Counted from the stretch's first letter, positions 1-10,995 are shown. The stretch is 46,395 bases of DNA from Gracilaria domingensis (GCA_022539475.1 VCMS01000100.1:1-46395), one strand, 5' to 3'. The notes: generated by a model from the sequence alone, not told the origin. Program-made: numbers and translations.

Positions 1-212
1 TGCCCACTGCAGTCCCACGCCCCAAACCACTCGGCCACACCCATTTTGCTCCCGCCACACCCTTCTTCTCACCCAACCAAGCGCTCTTTCCCCACATCTG
101 CGATGCCCTTGCACTCTTTTGAGACCTTCTTAGCACTCTCGCCCCCTCTTAATTCATCTCGCACGTCGTGAGGACGCCGGATGCGGAGCGTCCTCTCGTT
201 CGCGAAGATTCC
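1..212 (+). promoter_or_regulatory. Pyrimidine-rich upstream region of the chromodomain gene
   Basis: The stretch before the ATG at 213 is strongly C/T-rich on the plus strand. No TATA box is visible in the part inside the window. Similar pyrimidine-rich leaders precede other genes here (for example at 35700-35775). This is inference from composition only. Confidence 0.3.
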
Positions 213-1187
213 ATGGCAAGGCCGGAAGGTGATACTGAACAACTGAATTCTCAGCAGAGCAAGGCTACAGCGAAGCTGGATACTACCACACGGAGTATTT
301 CGGACGCGCAGTCGCCGCATTCTGTCGCTGACGACGGCCGCATACCGCCGTCGCAGGCGCGCGCTAAGGCAGTCACAGCAGATCCCGGTATCGTTGACAC
401 TGCAGAGCAGGAAGAAGAGAAGACGCTTGCCGAAGTGGAGGACACACACCGCGGAGCGGGTCTCGGCAGCCTGCCGTTGCACCTATCCGTAGGGAAGTCG
501 TTGAACGCACGTCATGACTGTTCGCTAAGTCATGACGGTGCACGCCTCAGCGGAGAGTCGGATTACAGTCCTGATTTAGGGAAAACGGACGCTGCCACCG
601 CAGGAGCGCTCGCACACCACGCGTCACGTGGCGCGCGAAGTTCACCACACAGTGCGCCATCCAGATCCGCCGGCAGTGCCACAGCCACGAACCGGCGTCC
701 GCAGTCACGTGAACCGGCACGCGCTGTGGCAAGCACTGCGCCTCCCTGTCCACCTTCACCGTCAGGACGGGAACTATCGCGTGAATTAGCCGTTCGCGAA
801 CCCGCTGAAGCGGCGAAGCTGCTTGAGGCAGCCCGAAAACGGGAAGCGAACACTCAACAGAGGACATGTCTACCGCCGAAGGCGTCAGGAGAAACTCAGA
901 GCACCGCTGGTGACGATGTGACGGCACCGCCGCCGCGCGCTGATGACCCTTCGTCCGAAGAGCTCGAGCGAGAAGTTTACTGGAAGGAGTTTGTTGTAGA
1001 CCACATAGTGCGACACAGCTGGAACCCGAAGGGGTATGTTCAGTACCAGGTACGCTGGTATGGCTATCCGCCGTCGCGGGACTCAGACGAACCCGTGGCG
1101 CATCTACCCCGATCGAAGATCGTGCAGTACCACCGTCGCACTAACACGCCGTTGCAGGCTAACTTACATCAAGCGATGGTCGGTTAA
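213..1187 (+). CDS. Protein with C-terminal chromodomain, retroelement type
   Basis: The ORF encodes 324 aa from the ATG at 213, whose context (ccATGg) is good; an in-frame GTG at 168 would add 15 residues. Residues 1 to ~245 are low-complexity, Ser/Ala/Arg-rich and probably disordered. The last ~70 residues form a chromodomain: an EFVVDHIVRH strand, then YVQYQVRWYGYP, then IVQYHRR. Chromodomains bind methylated histone tails, and this form (RWxGYP ... IVxYHRR) is the one typical of the tail of Ty3/Gypsy chromovirus integrases. No integrase zinc finger or DDE core precedes it, so the gene is either a rearranged remnant of a pol gene or a host protein that captured a chromodomain. The aromatic cage is only partly intact, with 'DSDEP' where WEP is usual. 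It converges on the Gag-like ORF chain to its right. Confidence 0.6.
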   Translation: MARPEGDTEQLNSQQSKATAKLDTTTRSISDAQSPHSVADDGRIPPSQARAKAVTADPGIVDTAEQEEEKTLAEVEDTHRGAGLGSLPLHLSVGKSLNARHDCSLSHDGARLSGESDYSPDLGKTDAATAGALAHHASRGARSSPHSAPSRSAGSATATNRRPQSREPARAVASTAPPCPPSPSGRELSRELAVREPAEAAKLLEAARKREANTQQRTCLPPKASGETQSTAGDDVTAPPPRADDPSSEELEREVYWKEFVVDHIVRHSWNPKGYVQYQVRWYGYPPSRDSDEPVAHLPRSKIVQYHRRTNTPLQANLHQAMVG

Positions 1188-1612
1188 AACACGTCGTTGG
1201 AGACGGAGGCTGATCGCGTACCGCGCTCGAATGGTTCTACGAACTGCAACACTCTTTGGAGGGACGCCGCGACAACCTCCAGAGGAGTACAGTACCGCTA
1301 CTCGCGTTGTGAGGAAACACTCTGTTAAGAGGACAGTTGAAGTGCAGATATGTTATGCCCTCAGGAAGAGGAGAAGTTAGATACACTCCAAAGAGAAAGA
1401 AGACTCTATGAAGAGGAAATGGAAACTTGTAAGAGGAAGGTTACCCCGGAAGGGAGAAGATTATGAAGTATATACCTTGAAAAATGGAAGAAGCCTTGAA
1501 GTTCAAGAGAAGATCACAGTTTTACTGGGTATCGTAACTATGTTGCAGCTCGCTATCCGAGCTCGCAACCGCCTAGCTATTGAGTATCACCCTATTGGAG
1601 GAGCTGCACGAG
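1188..1612. other. Intergenic region, nothing recognised
   Basis: The stretch lies between two convergent ORF blocks. Only short, overlapping, purine-rich ORFs are present (for example around 1036-1380 and 1408-1659). I see no motif, RNA gene or strong repeat. Confidence 0.4.
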
Positions 1613-3616
1613 TCACTCGGATTCCGGCTGGTTGCCCTTGTTCGCGAGTTGCGCAATGAGTGCATCGCGCATCTGCGCCACGTTACCCGACGCTGTGTCG
1701 GAGACCCCAGCCTCGTTGAGGAACTGAGCAATCACGGCAGCCCGCGCTTCGTCAGAGATCGCCGCGTTCGCGGCTTCGTTCGGTGTAACCGACGCCGCCA
1801 TCGCGGGCGGAGCAGCACCCTCCTCCGGAGCGGATACAGGAGCCCCAGCTGGACCTGCGGGTATCGGAGCCGCCACAGGCGTGAGAGGAACATACACCGG
1901 AGTCGGGATAGCAGCGTTCGCATCCCCCAAAGGGCCAGGCAGTGCTGGAGCAGGAGTTGCACCCGCCGCAGGGGGCATTGACGAGATGACGTCCCCGTAG
2001 GCATCTTTGTCATCGGGGGGCGTCATCCACCATGATGTTCTGGTCCCCCACGGAGTGGAAGAATTCATCCGTCATGATGAAGCCCGTTGGATGCCCCGGA
2101 GGGATAACTCGCTGGGCGTTCCGCAGTATTTCCGCCTCGGCATTGGTGATCGGTACGCGAGTCCACGGGTCATAGAAGATATAATCACCCGAAAGCGGGG
2201 ACCTACGACTCGGAGAGCGGTCCACAGCGAGGTCACCCTCGTCGCGCTGGCTCTTTGAGCGCGGAACCTGGTTCTAGTCGACAGTGTCCATCACTCGCAA
2301 GAGGTTGATAAACTCAGATAGGTTTCCATTACGGCCAAGCGGGATTGTAAGATCCAAGGTGTGTATGAGCTGCCGCAAACGCGGAGGAATGAACCAAGTC
2401 GATACTGGTCATAGACCTCGTTGAGGATGTATACGGCTGTGCGTGCCGCCCACTCCGTGAGCACGACGGCCCACCACCCCGTAAACGGGTTCGTTACCAG
2501 CCTGCGGCCCACTTAAGTGAGGCACGGCGGGAGTTCCACGTAACAACCACGGCAGACCTCCACTGACGCCCACACAAAGGGGAGAGGAACATATCTCCCA
2601 TGCATGTGGCGCGGACGAATCCGGTTTGACTCCGTGTTTTGATACGGGATAAGGTAACCCCATCGGGAGCGAGCACGTCGTTCAGGACGGATCATGTTCT
2701 GCAGAGAGTCAGACCGCGGTTGGCGGGGAAGGTAGCGTAATTCAGCATGCAGAAGCGGACGAGTCCAACACAGGAGATCTTGGTGTACGGGCGTGTTCTG
2801 ATAACGTTCCAAAACACCGGAAAGTCGGGCAAGGTTCTCTCCATATTGGAATTCGCCGAGAGTTCGGTAAAACGCTACATCAAACCAGAACTCCGTGGGG
2901 ATAGGGCCCTCCGGGTACGTTCGGTACATTCACATATGCGCTACGCGAATCATAGCCGCCCGAGCGGAGTTGTGCGACTGACCACGACCGTGGACGAGCG
3001 CTTGCATGGGGACGGTAGCCCGGAGATGTCAGCCAAACGTAACCGTCATCCAGACGTGAATTCCGCCTGGGGAGTGACCACTACCGTTAGCGTACGCCTC
3101 AAAGAGGGAGCGCAGTGTCATGCCTCGCGGCTGGAACCATGGCGCCCGCAAAAACGGGGAAGGATTGGACCGAGGGTCTACATCCGCGAGCTCGTCGTAG
3201 GACGCCCACGCCCCCGCGTTCGGGTTGAAAGCCGGTTGAACCGTAGGCACGGGAGCCATCCAGATCAACTGAGGCGCCTGCGTCGCAGCTTGCGCAGGCT
3301 GAACACCCGTCTGGGGAAGAGGAGCAGTATGAAAACCCGGATTGACCGGCGCAGGAGAGACTGTGGAAGCCGCAGAGGACGAGGGAGCACCGAATCCACC
3401 AAAGTATTGGTCTGACGGCCTGCTTTGCGGTTGATTGTTGCCCTGGTACGGATTGCTCATCGAAGTGATGGCGCGAGGGACCGAGGAGATGGGGAGAGAA
3501 GAAACGGGAAGACGATGACGAAGTATCGGAGGGGATAATACCGCGGAGGGCGTTGAGATCGATGGTTGGCTGTGTTCGCGTGGCGAAACAGGGGAAGAAG
3601 GATTGGAACCCAACAT
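1613..3616 (-). pseudogene. Decayed capsid/Gag-like ORF chain
   Basis: A long minus-strand coding track is broken into pieces. The likely start is the ATG at 3616 or the internal ATG of MSNPYQGNNQ at about 3460. The N-terminal ~100 residues are Pro/Gln/Ser-rich; a folded-looking region rich in Trp, Tyr and Phe follows; the last ~120 residues are Pro/Ala-rich. Breaks seen: in-frame TGA at 3029-3031, TGA at 2930-2932, TAA at 2513-2515 and TGA at 2291-2293, a frame change between about 2226 and 2290, and another at a run of six G (2015-2020). The composition (disordered Q/P-rich ends around an aromatic core) and the lack of any enzyme motif suggest a structural Gag or capsid protein, but I recognise no family. 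It lies beside an LTR-like repeat at 3697. It could also be an integrated viral coat gene. Confidence 0.45.
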
Positions 3617-3696
3617 CGGGAATTATACTTAAACCCTTGAGAAAGGAGAAGGGAACGCGCTTGCCGGTCGTGGTCGCGCATCAGGAGGGTGAGATG

Positions 3697-4525
3697 TAGT
3701 GCAACGCTAATCGCGCTACTATCCCGCTATTGCGGTTCATATAATATCGCGGTATCGCCGGAGGTGACGTTACACACTATGAAGTGGGGACGTGTCCAGC
3801 CCGGTCAACGGTGAATTGGATCTAATGTTGGATAGTTATGAAGTGCACAGCATTGCTGGTGAGTCACACACGTGTGTGAAGTTTGCACCCATTAGTTGAG
3901 GTATTTTACCTATTTATTTTAGATATTTTACTCTGCCACCTGACAGTGGGTCAGCGCCTCTACACTACTTAGTAGGTTGAGCTCAGCCCATTGTTGAGGA
4001 AGTAAACGAACAACCGAGTGTTCGGCTCTAACTTACCACCCTCAGTGTGTGATATCCTCCTTGCGGAGAGTCGCCACCATGTGTCGGGTTCGTTATCCGC
4101 CTCGCGGCATCATTAACAAAGTACCGCTTGCGCGTCTTCACTTTTCGTGTGTGTTCGTTGGTTTTTGTCCTTGTCTATACAGGTACCGCATATTTGCGTG
4201 CCGGTGACTACCGTTCACTTGTTTTCCCACTCGTGTGGCTCTGCACCGCTAACGCGTGTCGTTGCCACTCTCGCGAGTGCTACCGCTCGTTGCGCTGACG
4301 TCATCTGCCGACTTGTTTCGTGATCTCTACCGCTTCACGCGTCTTCTTGGTTCGTCACTACCTCTCTACACCCGTTGTGACGGTGGCTCCCGGAGTTACG
4401 CCCGGGTCGTGCAGCTACCTTGAGAGGGGCTCTATTGCTGTGCCTACCCCATCGAGGGGAGGGTTCCGAACGCCTTCGCGTCTACACCCGTCTCGGGGTT
4501 TGCACGACACATATCCCTGTAGTAG
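3697..4525 (+). mobile_element. Dispersed LTR-like repeat, copy 1
   Basis: About 0.8 kb matches 24371-25170 in the same orientation. Shared landmarks are TAGTGCAACGC at the left end, CACACGTGTG with 'gtttgcacccat', 'taggttgagct', 'gtgttcggctct', 'gatatcctcc' and 'gcctcgcggcatcattaac'. Homology fades in the right third. It resembles a solo LTR or non-autonomous element, but terminal repeats and a target duplication were not established. Its left end lies ~80 bp upstream of the Gag-like gene, so it could be that element's LTR; no polymerase gene is present to prove it. Confidence 0.55.
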
Positions 4526-5532
4526 CAATCAGCAGATCATTACGGGTAATTGGCTGTTTATTCGATGTCTAAAAGGTGCGGTGGCTGCCTTCTACGCGTC
4601 TACACGGTGCACGTTTTGCATGCAGATGCTGCGCACAACACAGTGGCTGCGCTCTACGTGTGCTCACGGTGCGGTGGCTGCTCAACATGCGTATACGCTA
4701 TGAAGCCGGCGTTTACCAGTCTACACGGTGCGCTACCTGTAGCTGCTTACCTCGTTTTTGCACAGCACAGCCGTTGCGGTACAAGCGTGCCCACGGCACG
4801 ATAGGCGCTTACCATGCGTCTATGCAGCGCTGCAACTCCCATCGTCTTGCCGATAGGAAGCTATATTAGCTGACTACACGCGTGTTCAGCCCAACGGTTT
4901 TGGCTTTGTACTACGCGTTTTTGCAGCACTGTCGTGGGTTTAATGCCCTCAATCTTGTGTAACTCAGTGGTAGCGGCTTGCGACTCTTCAAAACGTAGTG
5001 GATGCAACCCATGCGTATGCTTAGGGAAATGGTTTCCAATTGTGGGCCTATACCGGCTGGTTGTTTTGTACTTTGGTTTTTGAAAGCGCGATGTTTTTGG
5101 TTTATTTTTTAATGGCTAGCAACGGCAGGTTACTTCGCTTTTAAGCAGCTAGGTAATTGGCAAAATACGGTTTTAGCAAAAGCATACGAAATGATTTTTG
5201 CTTATGGGGCATATATCGAGCGGAGTGGTTGCACGTTAAATGTTTATGCAAAAATGCGATGCTGATTTTACATTTCGTGATTCTATTTTGGTAGTGAGCA
5301 ACACAATTTGTGGGAAGTTGCGCACCCGTTGACCATGGCAAAGATTTTTTGTAAAGATATAGGAATATATATCACTGGATAATAGGGCGTTATCGTGTTA
5401 TACTTTGATTTAAAGCCTTCAACACGCCTTCTGATAGCTCCATGTTCTTAAATGCGCTCTGTAAGCAATTTTGAAATAGGAAGATTTTAAAAATATGTGT
5501 GCCCTGTAAGGCGGCTCTAAAACCGGGGTAAT
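4526..5532. other. Gene-free region with degenerate short repeats
   Basis: Between about 4585 and 4830 a short motif like 'ctacacggtgc' or 'cacggtgcggtggctgc' recurs imperfectly several times (examples near 4605, 4665, 4720 and 4795). From ~5040 the sequence is AT-rich with no supportable gene. Confidence 0.4.
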
Positions 5533-6420
5533 TTAGTTTTTTGAAGTTGCCCGGGCGACTGTATCCATACCCAATGGGTACAGCGCCGAGGCTCGTTCAA
5601 ATACATCACGCAGGATGTTCGAAGTCCACAAATGGCGCATCAGCAAGTGAGTCCGACGGCGGTTTCGTTCCAACAGCGCGGACTCTACCAACTTGTCGCA
5701 CACATACCTCCCAAACAATCCACGACGAGAGGTTCAGAAATTGCGCTGTCGTCCCACTTAATCTGCTCCATGGCCGCTCCTCCGACAACTGGCATGTTTG
5801 CTACTGCCTACTTCCCGGGCAATCTGGGCGGTCACTGCGCGAAGTAAACGCTCATCGCTTCACAGAGCGCTGATTCATGGGCTAACACGCGCTCCGTCTA
5901 ATATTGCTCCTCTAGCACTGAACCATGCTTCTCATCATCGTCTCAGTACTTTCGCTCATGCTCCTGCTCTTCGCCCACCTGCTCGTCGTCACAGCACCAT
6001 ACCCGCCGCTGACAAACCCCTTCTTAACATCAAGATGCCTTCCAGCTCTGGCAAATCACGCACAGAACCCTGAATACAACAATAGTGCCAAAGCTGTTTC
6101 CGCTTTCTGTGAAGATATCATCCTCGCAATGTATCTTGGTACGTCCATTGCCAGCAGTTTCCTTTCATTGCGATCCTTAACCCTTCTTGGTACATCAAAT
6201 CGACGTTAAAAAGCCATTTGTGAGCTGCCCGTTCTTTGTTGTAGGGATTGATGAGCTGAGTGCGTCGTATTCGCTGGTGACAGCCAACGAGCTGTAAATC
6301 GTCTTCGTTTTGCCAGGAGCATTCACACCCTGCTACCTGGGGAATTAAAGAGAGGTTGTGGTTAAAAATGTATAACGAAGTTACCTTTGTATACCGCACA
6401 GGAATCGATACAAAGGGCTC
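5533..6420. other. Short unassigned ORFs, possible gene remnants
   Basis: Small ORFs occur on both strands, including 5533-5718 (minus, rich in Arg/Leu) and 6118-6399 (minus, 93 aa with Trp/Cys-rich composition). A possible splice donor (GTACGT near 6139) and acceptor (TTGTAG near 6242) lie in the same region on the plus strand. No domain is recognisable, and I cannot choose a strand or an exon model. Confidence 0.25.
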
Positions 6421-7504
6421 TTAGGATCATCGTAATGATCAGAAAGTCGGAAGAAATGAAGGGCAATATATACAGTACTTTTGTGCGTGTACTTAGTAGA
6501 CCTACCTAATTAAACATGATAATTTGGTTGAAATATTACTTTTCTATACATAACTTACCTGACACGACTTGGAATTTGCTGTTTTATAGCGATTCAAGAG
6601 TCCAAGATAAATGTATTTAGAATCTATCGATGCGTGTGCTGACAGTAGAGAAGGCAGTTTTTAATAGATTGATCTTTCTTCTAACAGTGTCAGCCAATTG
6701 GTAGAAGACTGCCTCTTTCGTAGATACTTGCCTATTTTATAGTTAAGTGCCTTTCATCATATTTCAGAACCTACATACACAGCATGTGCAGGAAGACGCC
6801 GTACAGTACGCGAGAGCTCAAAAGTCTGAATTGCTAGAAAATGTATGAAACGATAGTTTTGTATGAGTTCAGCGTGATCATCAGACAAAGTGTGTCCATT
6901 CCTAGAAACCAAAAAATGTCATCCTGGAGACTGGCACGCATCCTAGTTCCATGCTGCGTTTCATTGGAGTGGTGTCGATGAAAGCATAGTCTGGAACTAA
7001 GTTTTTTGAATAATTTTAGGACTTGGCCGCCTGCGAGCGCTGTACACGTATCTCGTCTGGTGTGGTTTCCGGCGAGGCTTTCTGGAGGCGTATCAGGATA
7101 TGGTGCGCCATGGCGCCAACACCATAACATGGTCACGTGTCACTCATTTCCAACGGCGCGTTTCTCGGTTCCTAGAACCACAGCCACTTATCCCGATGAT
7201 GACCACCTATCTACAGCAGACGGCAGGCACAGATCCACGAGGCTGAACGATGGCGCGTCGTCGAGAAGCGTGAACAAGCACTGAACCAAAGTGCCGTTCA
7301 CACGCTTCTGCGTTGCAGCCTGCTCGGCCTCTCAGAGGCGCATAACGACCTCAGACGAGATGGCAGTTCACGAACTGCTGGGGAGGCTTACCGACCACAG
7401 ACGCCAGTTGCGTCGCGCCAAGCCTGCGCTCTCCAGCAGGCGCGGACATGCAGACATACAGCGCACATACAGCGCACATACGGCCCTGTGGGCGCGCAGC
7501 CGCG
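6421..7504. other. Intergenic, nothing recognised
   Basis: The sequence is AT-rich to about 6860 and of mixed composition after that. ORFs are short and overlapping on both strands. No repeat or RNA gene stands out. Confidence 0.4.
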
Positions 7505-7545
7505 GAGCGCCCCTTTGGGGCGCAACTCAGTCTGAGTTATCTATA
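7505..7545. repeat. Two adjacent short hairpins downstream of the 425-aa gene
   Basis: The first hairpin is GCGCCCC-TTT-GGGGCGC and the second AACTCA-GTC-TGAGTT, directly adjacent. They lie ~120 bp beyond the stop codon of the minus-strand gene at 7666-8943, so they could form stem-loops in its 3' UTR or downstream region. Confidence 0.5.
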
Positions 7546-7665
7546 GTAGGGGCAGTCATCTACTAAAAACAGGATTTCTACCTTTACATATATCATCTAG
7601 AAAAGAATGTGTATTTTATACATAACTGTGCTTTTGAGCAGAAGGTCAATAATACTTACTTCGGT

Positions 7666-8943
7666 CTAGTGATCGCAATCAGAGGGTTCGCTATACACGT
7701 ACGCTTTCCTCCTCGAGTGCGAACTACCATTACTGTTAGAGTCCTTTGAAGCAGCTTCAACAAGACCTTCCTGGGGCGACCCCAAAATGATCTCGTATAT
7801 TCTCATGACTTTCCTCAATGCACGTGAGGCTTGAAGATGAAATATATCGAGCTCTAGAGGAATGCCAACTACATCCTCTACGCTGGTTTCTAATCCCTTG
7901 ACGACACGATCCATTATCTCCGTCAAGGGCTGCCGTAGCATAGACATATTGATCTTTTTCCGCCGCCGCCCATAACCTCTCTTGCGGCCATATCTCTTAC
8001 ACGCGGCTTTTGGTCCCTGAAGAACAGCTGCGTGTGCAATGAATAAGGCTTCCTCAAGGCATATAGATGCGTTTTCATCAGATAACTCTGTGAGTATGTC
8101 GCAAGGGTGAAAACTGACAACCTCCCTGTTGTTATGATCTTGATGTAGTTGAATCCGCTCTTCAATTAGAGACGGAAGTATGGAAGGGTCCCGTCGTTGC
8201 TTCGAGATAAACGCACATCGCAATATGTATTCTGACATAGCGGACATGTGAAACACAACTTTCTGCATTTTCACATGTGTGTCATCTTCAAACCATTCTT
8301 TCACTGACTTTCTGCTGTTTGTAGACGGGCTGAACATAGCAACTGCGTCCCTTCTCAAGGGTACCTGTTGCATTTGCTGGTTACCAATCGTCATGTACCT
8401 CCCAAAAACCGTCTTCAGACCCCAGTGGACCAAAGCGGATGACGGATATCTTCCCATTGCCTCGAAAATAACATGCGCTCCACCCCCAGATGGTAACCTC
8501 GCCGCTAAAGCGCATACGTTTTCCCAGAGGCGGACATCGCCTTTCCAATAAACACCTTCGTGCATGATAAGCCGAAAGTTATGCTCTTCATGCATGCCTC
8601 TGGCAAACTCCCTAGCGCTCAAGTTTTTCGAGTTATCATCTTCTTCCTCGGGTTGCATGTTATTCGTAAACGGACCGTGTTTATCCATCGCATTTCGTGT
8701 CCATTTTAACACAGATGGAATTGTGCCGCAGAGTACAACTTCAGGCAATGGACTCTCATGAATGTCCTTGTTCTTCTGAACGAAACCAGAGCTTTCTTTC
8801 GAAGCAACTTCCTTACGGCTACAAGGTTCGCTTCTGCGCACCCGGCAGTTGGGAGGCCTTATCTTTTTACTAATCCGATCTTTCACGCTTCTCCCAGCTC
8901 TGCGATGGGAACCGCACCCCAAATCGGCCGTTTCAGGGGACAT
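7666..8943 (-). CDS. Orphan protein, 425 aa
   Basis: A clean single-exon ORF from a true ATG (8941-8943) to a TGA-type end at 7666. The N-terminal ~65 residues are basic and Ser/Arg-rich, and an acidic patch (EEEDDN) lies near residue 98. Residues ~115-230 look folded (HEGVYWKGDVRLWENV, VFEAMGRYPSSALVHWGLK-type segments). A very basic run (KRYGRKRGYGRRRKK), like a nuclear-localisation or nucleic-acid-binding patch, sits near residue 325. The last ~100 residues are mostly helical. I do not recognise the family. It stands alone, with no partner gene within 2 kb on either side. Coding seems likely from length and the absence of a competing long ORF. Confidence 0.6.
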   Translation of the reverse strand: MSPETADLGCGSHRRAGRSVKDRISKKIRPPNCRVRRSEPCSRKEVASKESSGFVQKNKDIHESPLPEVVLCGTIPSVLKWTRNAMDKHGPFTNNMQPEEEDDNSKNLSAREFARGMHEEHNFRLIMHEGVYWKGDVRLWENVCALAARLPSGGGAHVIFEAMGRYPSSALVHWGLKTVFGRYMTIGNQQMQQVPLRRDAVAMFSPSTNSRKSVKEWFEDDTHVKMQKVVFHMSAMSEYILRCAFISKQRRDPSILPSLIEERIQLHQDHNNREVVSFHPCDILTELSDENASICLEEALFIAHAAVLQGPKAACKRYGRKRGYGRRRKKINMSMLRQPLTEIMDRVVKGLETSVEDVVGIPLELDIFHLQASRALRKVMRIYEIILGSPQEGLVEAASKDSNSNGSSHSRRKAYVYSEPSDCDH

Positions 8944-9600
8944 CTGTCAATGGGAGCCAAAAAAAAGAGTCACAACCCTTTGTCCAACGTTTGATATCGT
9001 ACGTCGTGCCGAACCAACTTCCACAACAGTTGAGAACCGTTTAAAAGCCTCGTTCGGAGTTGCACAAAAGGGCTTCGGGCCTGCTGTTGCGTGCTAATGT
9101 GAGGACAGTTTCGTCGTAGAGGACAAGCAGCGCCGGGCTTGCAGGAAAGAGATTATTTTGGCCATGACAAAAAGGACTGCTGGATCTCATAGAAAGCGGT
9201 ATACTGACGGTACCCGTCAGTGTACCGTTGGTACCATTGGTACCAACAATGATTTGAGCAAAATACGTACCTATGCGGTTCCCGCATGTCAACAATCAAG
9301 AGCCATTGAAAATTTTAGACTTTCACAGAATATCTGTGTTTTCTTACACTGAAAGGCTTCCTGTGGCGCTGTGCTGTTTTCTCGTTCTGAGAATTTCTCG
9401 CCGTTACACCTGAACGGCTCAATTTAATTACTGGCTTTACGTGCCATCACATCTGTGAGACGCACCTGGTGTGGCTCGCAGGTCCTGTGAATTTCACAGT
9501 GTAAAACAGCTCACGTTATCATCAGATACTGTAAGAACTTTAAACTCGTTCATCCAATCATCTTCAAGGAAAAGTGGAGTGATAGACCACGGCACGACTC
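8944..9600. other. Upstream region of the 425-aa gene; short palindromes
   Basis: No gene is supported. Between about 9198 and 9245 there is a cluster of GGTACC-centred palindromes (ACTGACGG-TAC-CCGTCAGT, then TTGGTACCATTGGTACCAA). Elsewhere I see nothing. Confidence 0.35.
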
Positions 9601-9617
9601 AGCTGGTGCATGCTTTC

Positions 9618-9763
9618 GAGCGAAGGCACGTGCCTTGCGCCGTCGTCCCTTCGCTCTATCATAGTGATGAGGAACAAGGAAGCTGCGCCCGAAAATGAGG
9701 TCAGACTGCGGTTTGCAGTCTGGCGAAGTGTTGTTCACGTCGCAGCTGCAAAATGCGACGTGA
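9618..9763. other. Cluster of consecutive hairpins, possible structured RNA
   Basis: Three strong stems follow one another. GAGCGAAGG (9618-9626) pairs with CCTTCGCTC (9648-9656) and encloses the palindrome AAGGCACGTGCCTT (9623-9636). CAGACTGC (9702-9709) pairs with GCAGTCTG (9715-9722). TCACGTCGCA (9735-9744) pairs with TGCGACGTGA (9754-9763), with one more G-U and one G-C pair outside. A weaker GCGC-ATT-GCGC follows near 9770. No long ORF explains the structure. Confidence 0.4.
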
Positions 9764-9789
9764 GCATGTCGCGCATTGCGCATGTAGTA

Positions 9790-10807
9790 ATATATAATAC
9801 GTAGAATGCCCCCTCGGGCATTGTATGATTTATTTGTAACATTAAGCCCACGGAGTAATACTATTACCGAATATATGACCGCAGTCCACTGCGAGTAACA
9901 GAATTATTTGGGCACCCGGAAATAAAATTCCCAATCGAAGTGCAATCACTGCGAATGCCTCGTTGGCTCGTTTCCCACTACGGGCATCCTCAGGACCACC
10001 GACAGCTGAGTTATAAGATACTACCCGTGTCTCTCTCGCTGCAGGTGTTTGCCAGAAAATGTGTACACATTGATTTTGAGGCCTCGGTGTCTTTGGTGGT
10101 GTGAGAAGCCGACTAGTTGATATCGCAATGGAACCCCAAACAAGCTGTGGATATTAAGAAGGTCTAATCAAGGCATTTGTCTCGTTAGCGAGTTGTTCTG
10201 CAGCATGCTCATTTGCATGCACGCATGGTTGCGAGAGAACTGGCTCCAATTCGCGAGAAGAGAGTCGAACTCATTCTTTGAACACAAACAAGTAGCAACG
10301 AAATCTTTTGAAAGCTTGAAGCTTCTTTTGGAGGCAGAGTGAAGTCAACATTATCACATCCAGGCCTGATCACATCTATAGAGCTGGTGTTGAATGTGAA
10401 ACAACGTTGTCTACATACCCTGAGAGCACCGTCGTAGCTGGTGAGCGTAAGATGTAATTCCACTGTACGACCGTCTTTCCAGTTAGCATGCAAGCAAGAA
10501 AAGCTCTTGAGTAGCAGAAGTCTCTGACGAGCTTGTGTCTCCAGAGATCTATATCCGGGACAGCTGTAGGCTTATACCGCGTGATCGCTAGCTATGGCGA
10601 TGGAGGCCGGTAGTGCGCAATCGCTGGTAAGATGCGACAGCAGGACGATAGTTGTAAGAAATCGCCGGTTCGTACGGCGCGAGCGCTGGGGCACCCACTC
10701 GGGCAAGATTTTCCGTAGGACTCAATCGCTTGTGGGCGCGATCCTTGATAGGACGCGATCGTTCGTAGGACGCAACGCAATCATCGTTGCGATCATTTCC
10801 GATAGAA
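9790..10807. other. Gene-free region
   Basis: No supportable gene. Between about 10,590 and 10,800 short motifs such as 'taggacgc' and 'cgatcgtt' recur imperfectly, giving a degenerate repeat field just outside the YR element. Confidence 0.35.
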
Positions 10808-10930
10808 GGCGACGGTTGACAGTTAGAGCTGTCAGCTGCAGTATGATGTGCTTGACTTGGAGTACCAGCTTATAGTCCTCCGTCGCGGGTCTCGTTCCCC
10901 TGATTCCGCTCGTGTATTCCGCGACCCGTC
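10808..10930 (+). repeat. ~123-bp segment duplicated inside and outside element A
   Basis: It begins GCGACGGTTGACAGTTAG and ends CGACCCGTCG. A close copy in the same orientation lies inside element A at 12,786-12,909, and an inverted copy in A' around 19,455-19,605. The ends carry a short inverted CGACGG/CCGTCG. This copy abuts the left terminal repeat of element A. Confidence 0.65.
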
Positions 10931-10982
10931 GATAGTGATCTGTTTATTTTGTGCTTGGCGCTCCGATAGTTTGATGACTGTC
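10931..10982 (-). repeat. Terminal inverted repeat T1 of element A (outer)
   Basis: Reads GATAGTGATCTG, then TTTATTTTGTGCTTGGCG, then CTCCGATAGTTTGATGACTG. It is the reverse complement of T4 (20,503-20,554) and, with small differences, of T2. Confidence 0.7.
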
Positions 10983-10995
10983 TATGTAAAAGCGA

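Noticed and set aside
1..4525. Complete LTR retrotransposon made of the chromodomain gene, Gag-like chain and LTR-like repeat
   Set aside because: No reverse transcriptase, RNase H or integrase core is present, and the chromodomain gene and Gag-like chain are on opposite strands.
5533..6399. Spliced gene using the GTACGT and TTGTAG signals
   Set aside because: The flanking ORFs do not join into a convincing protein and no homologous motif is seen; kept only as unassigned ORFs.
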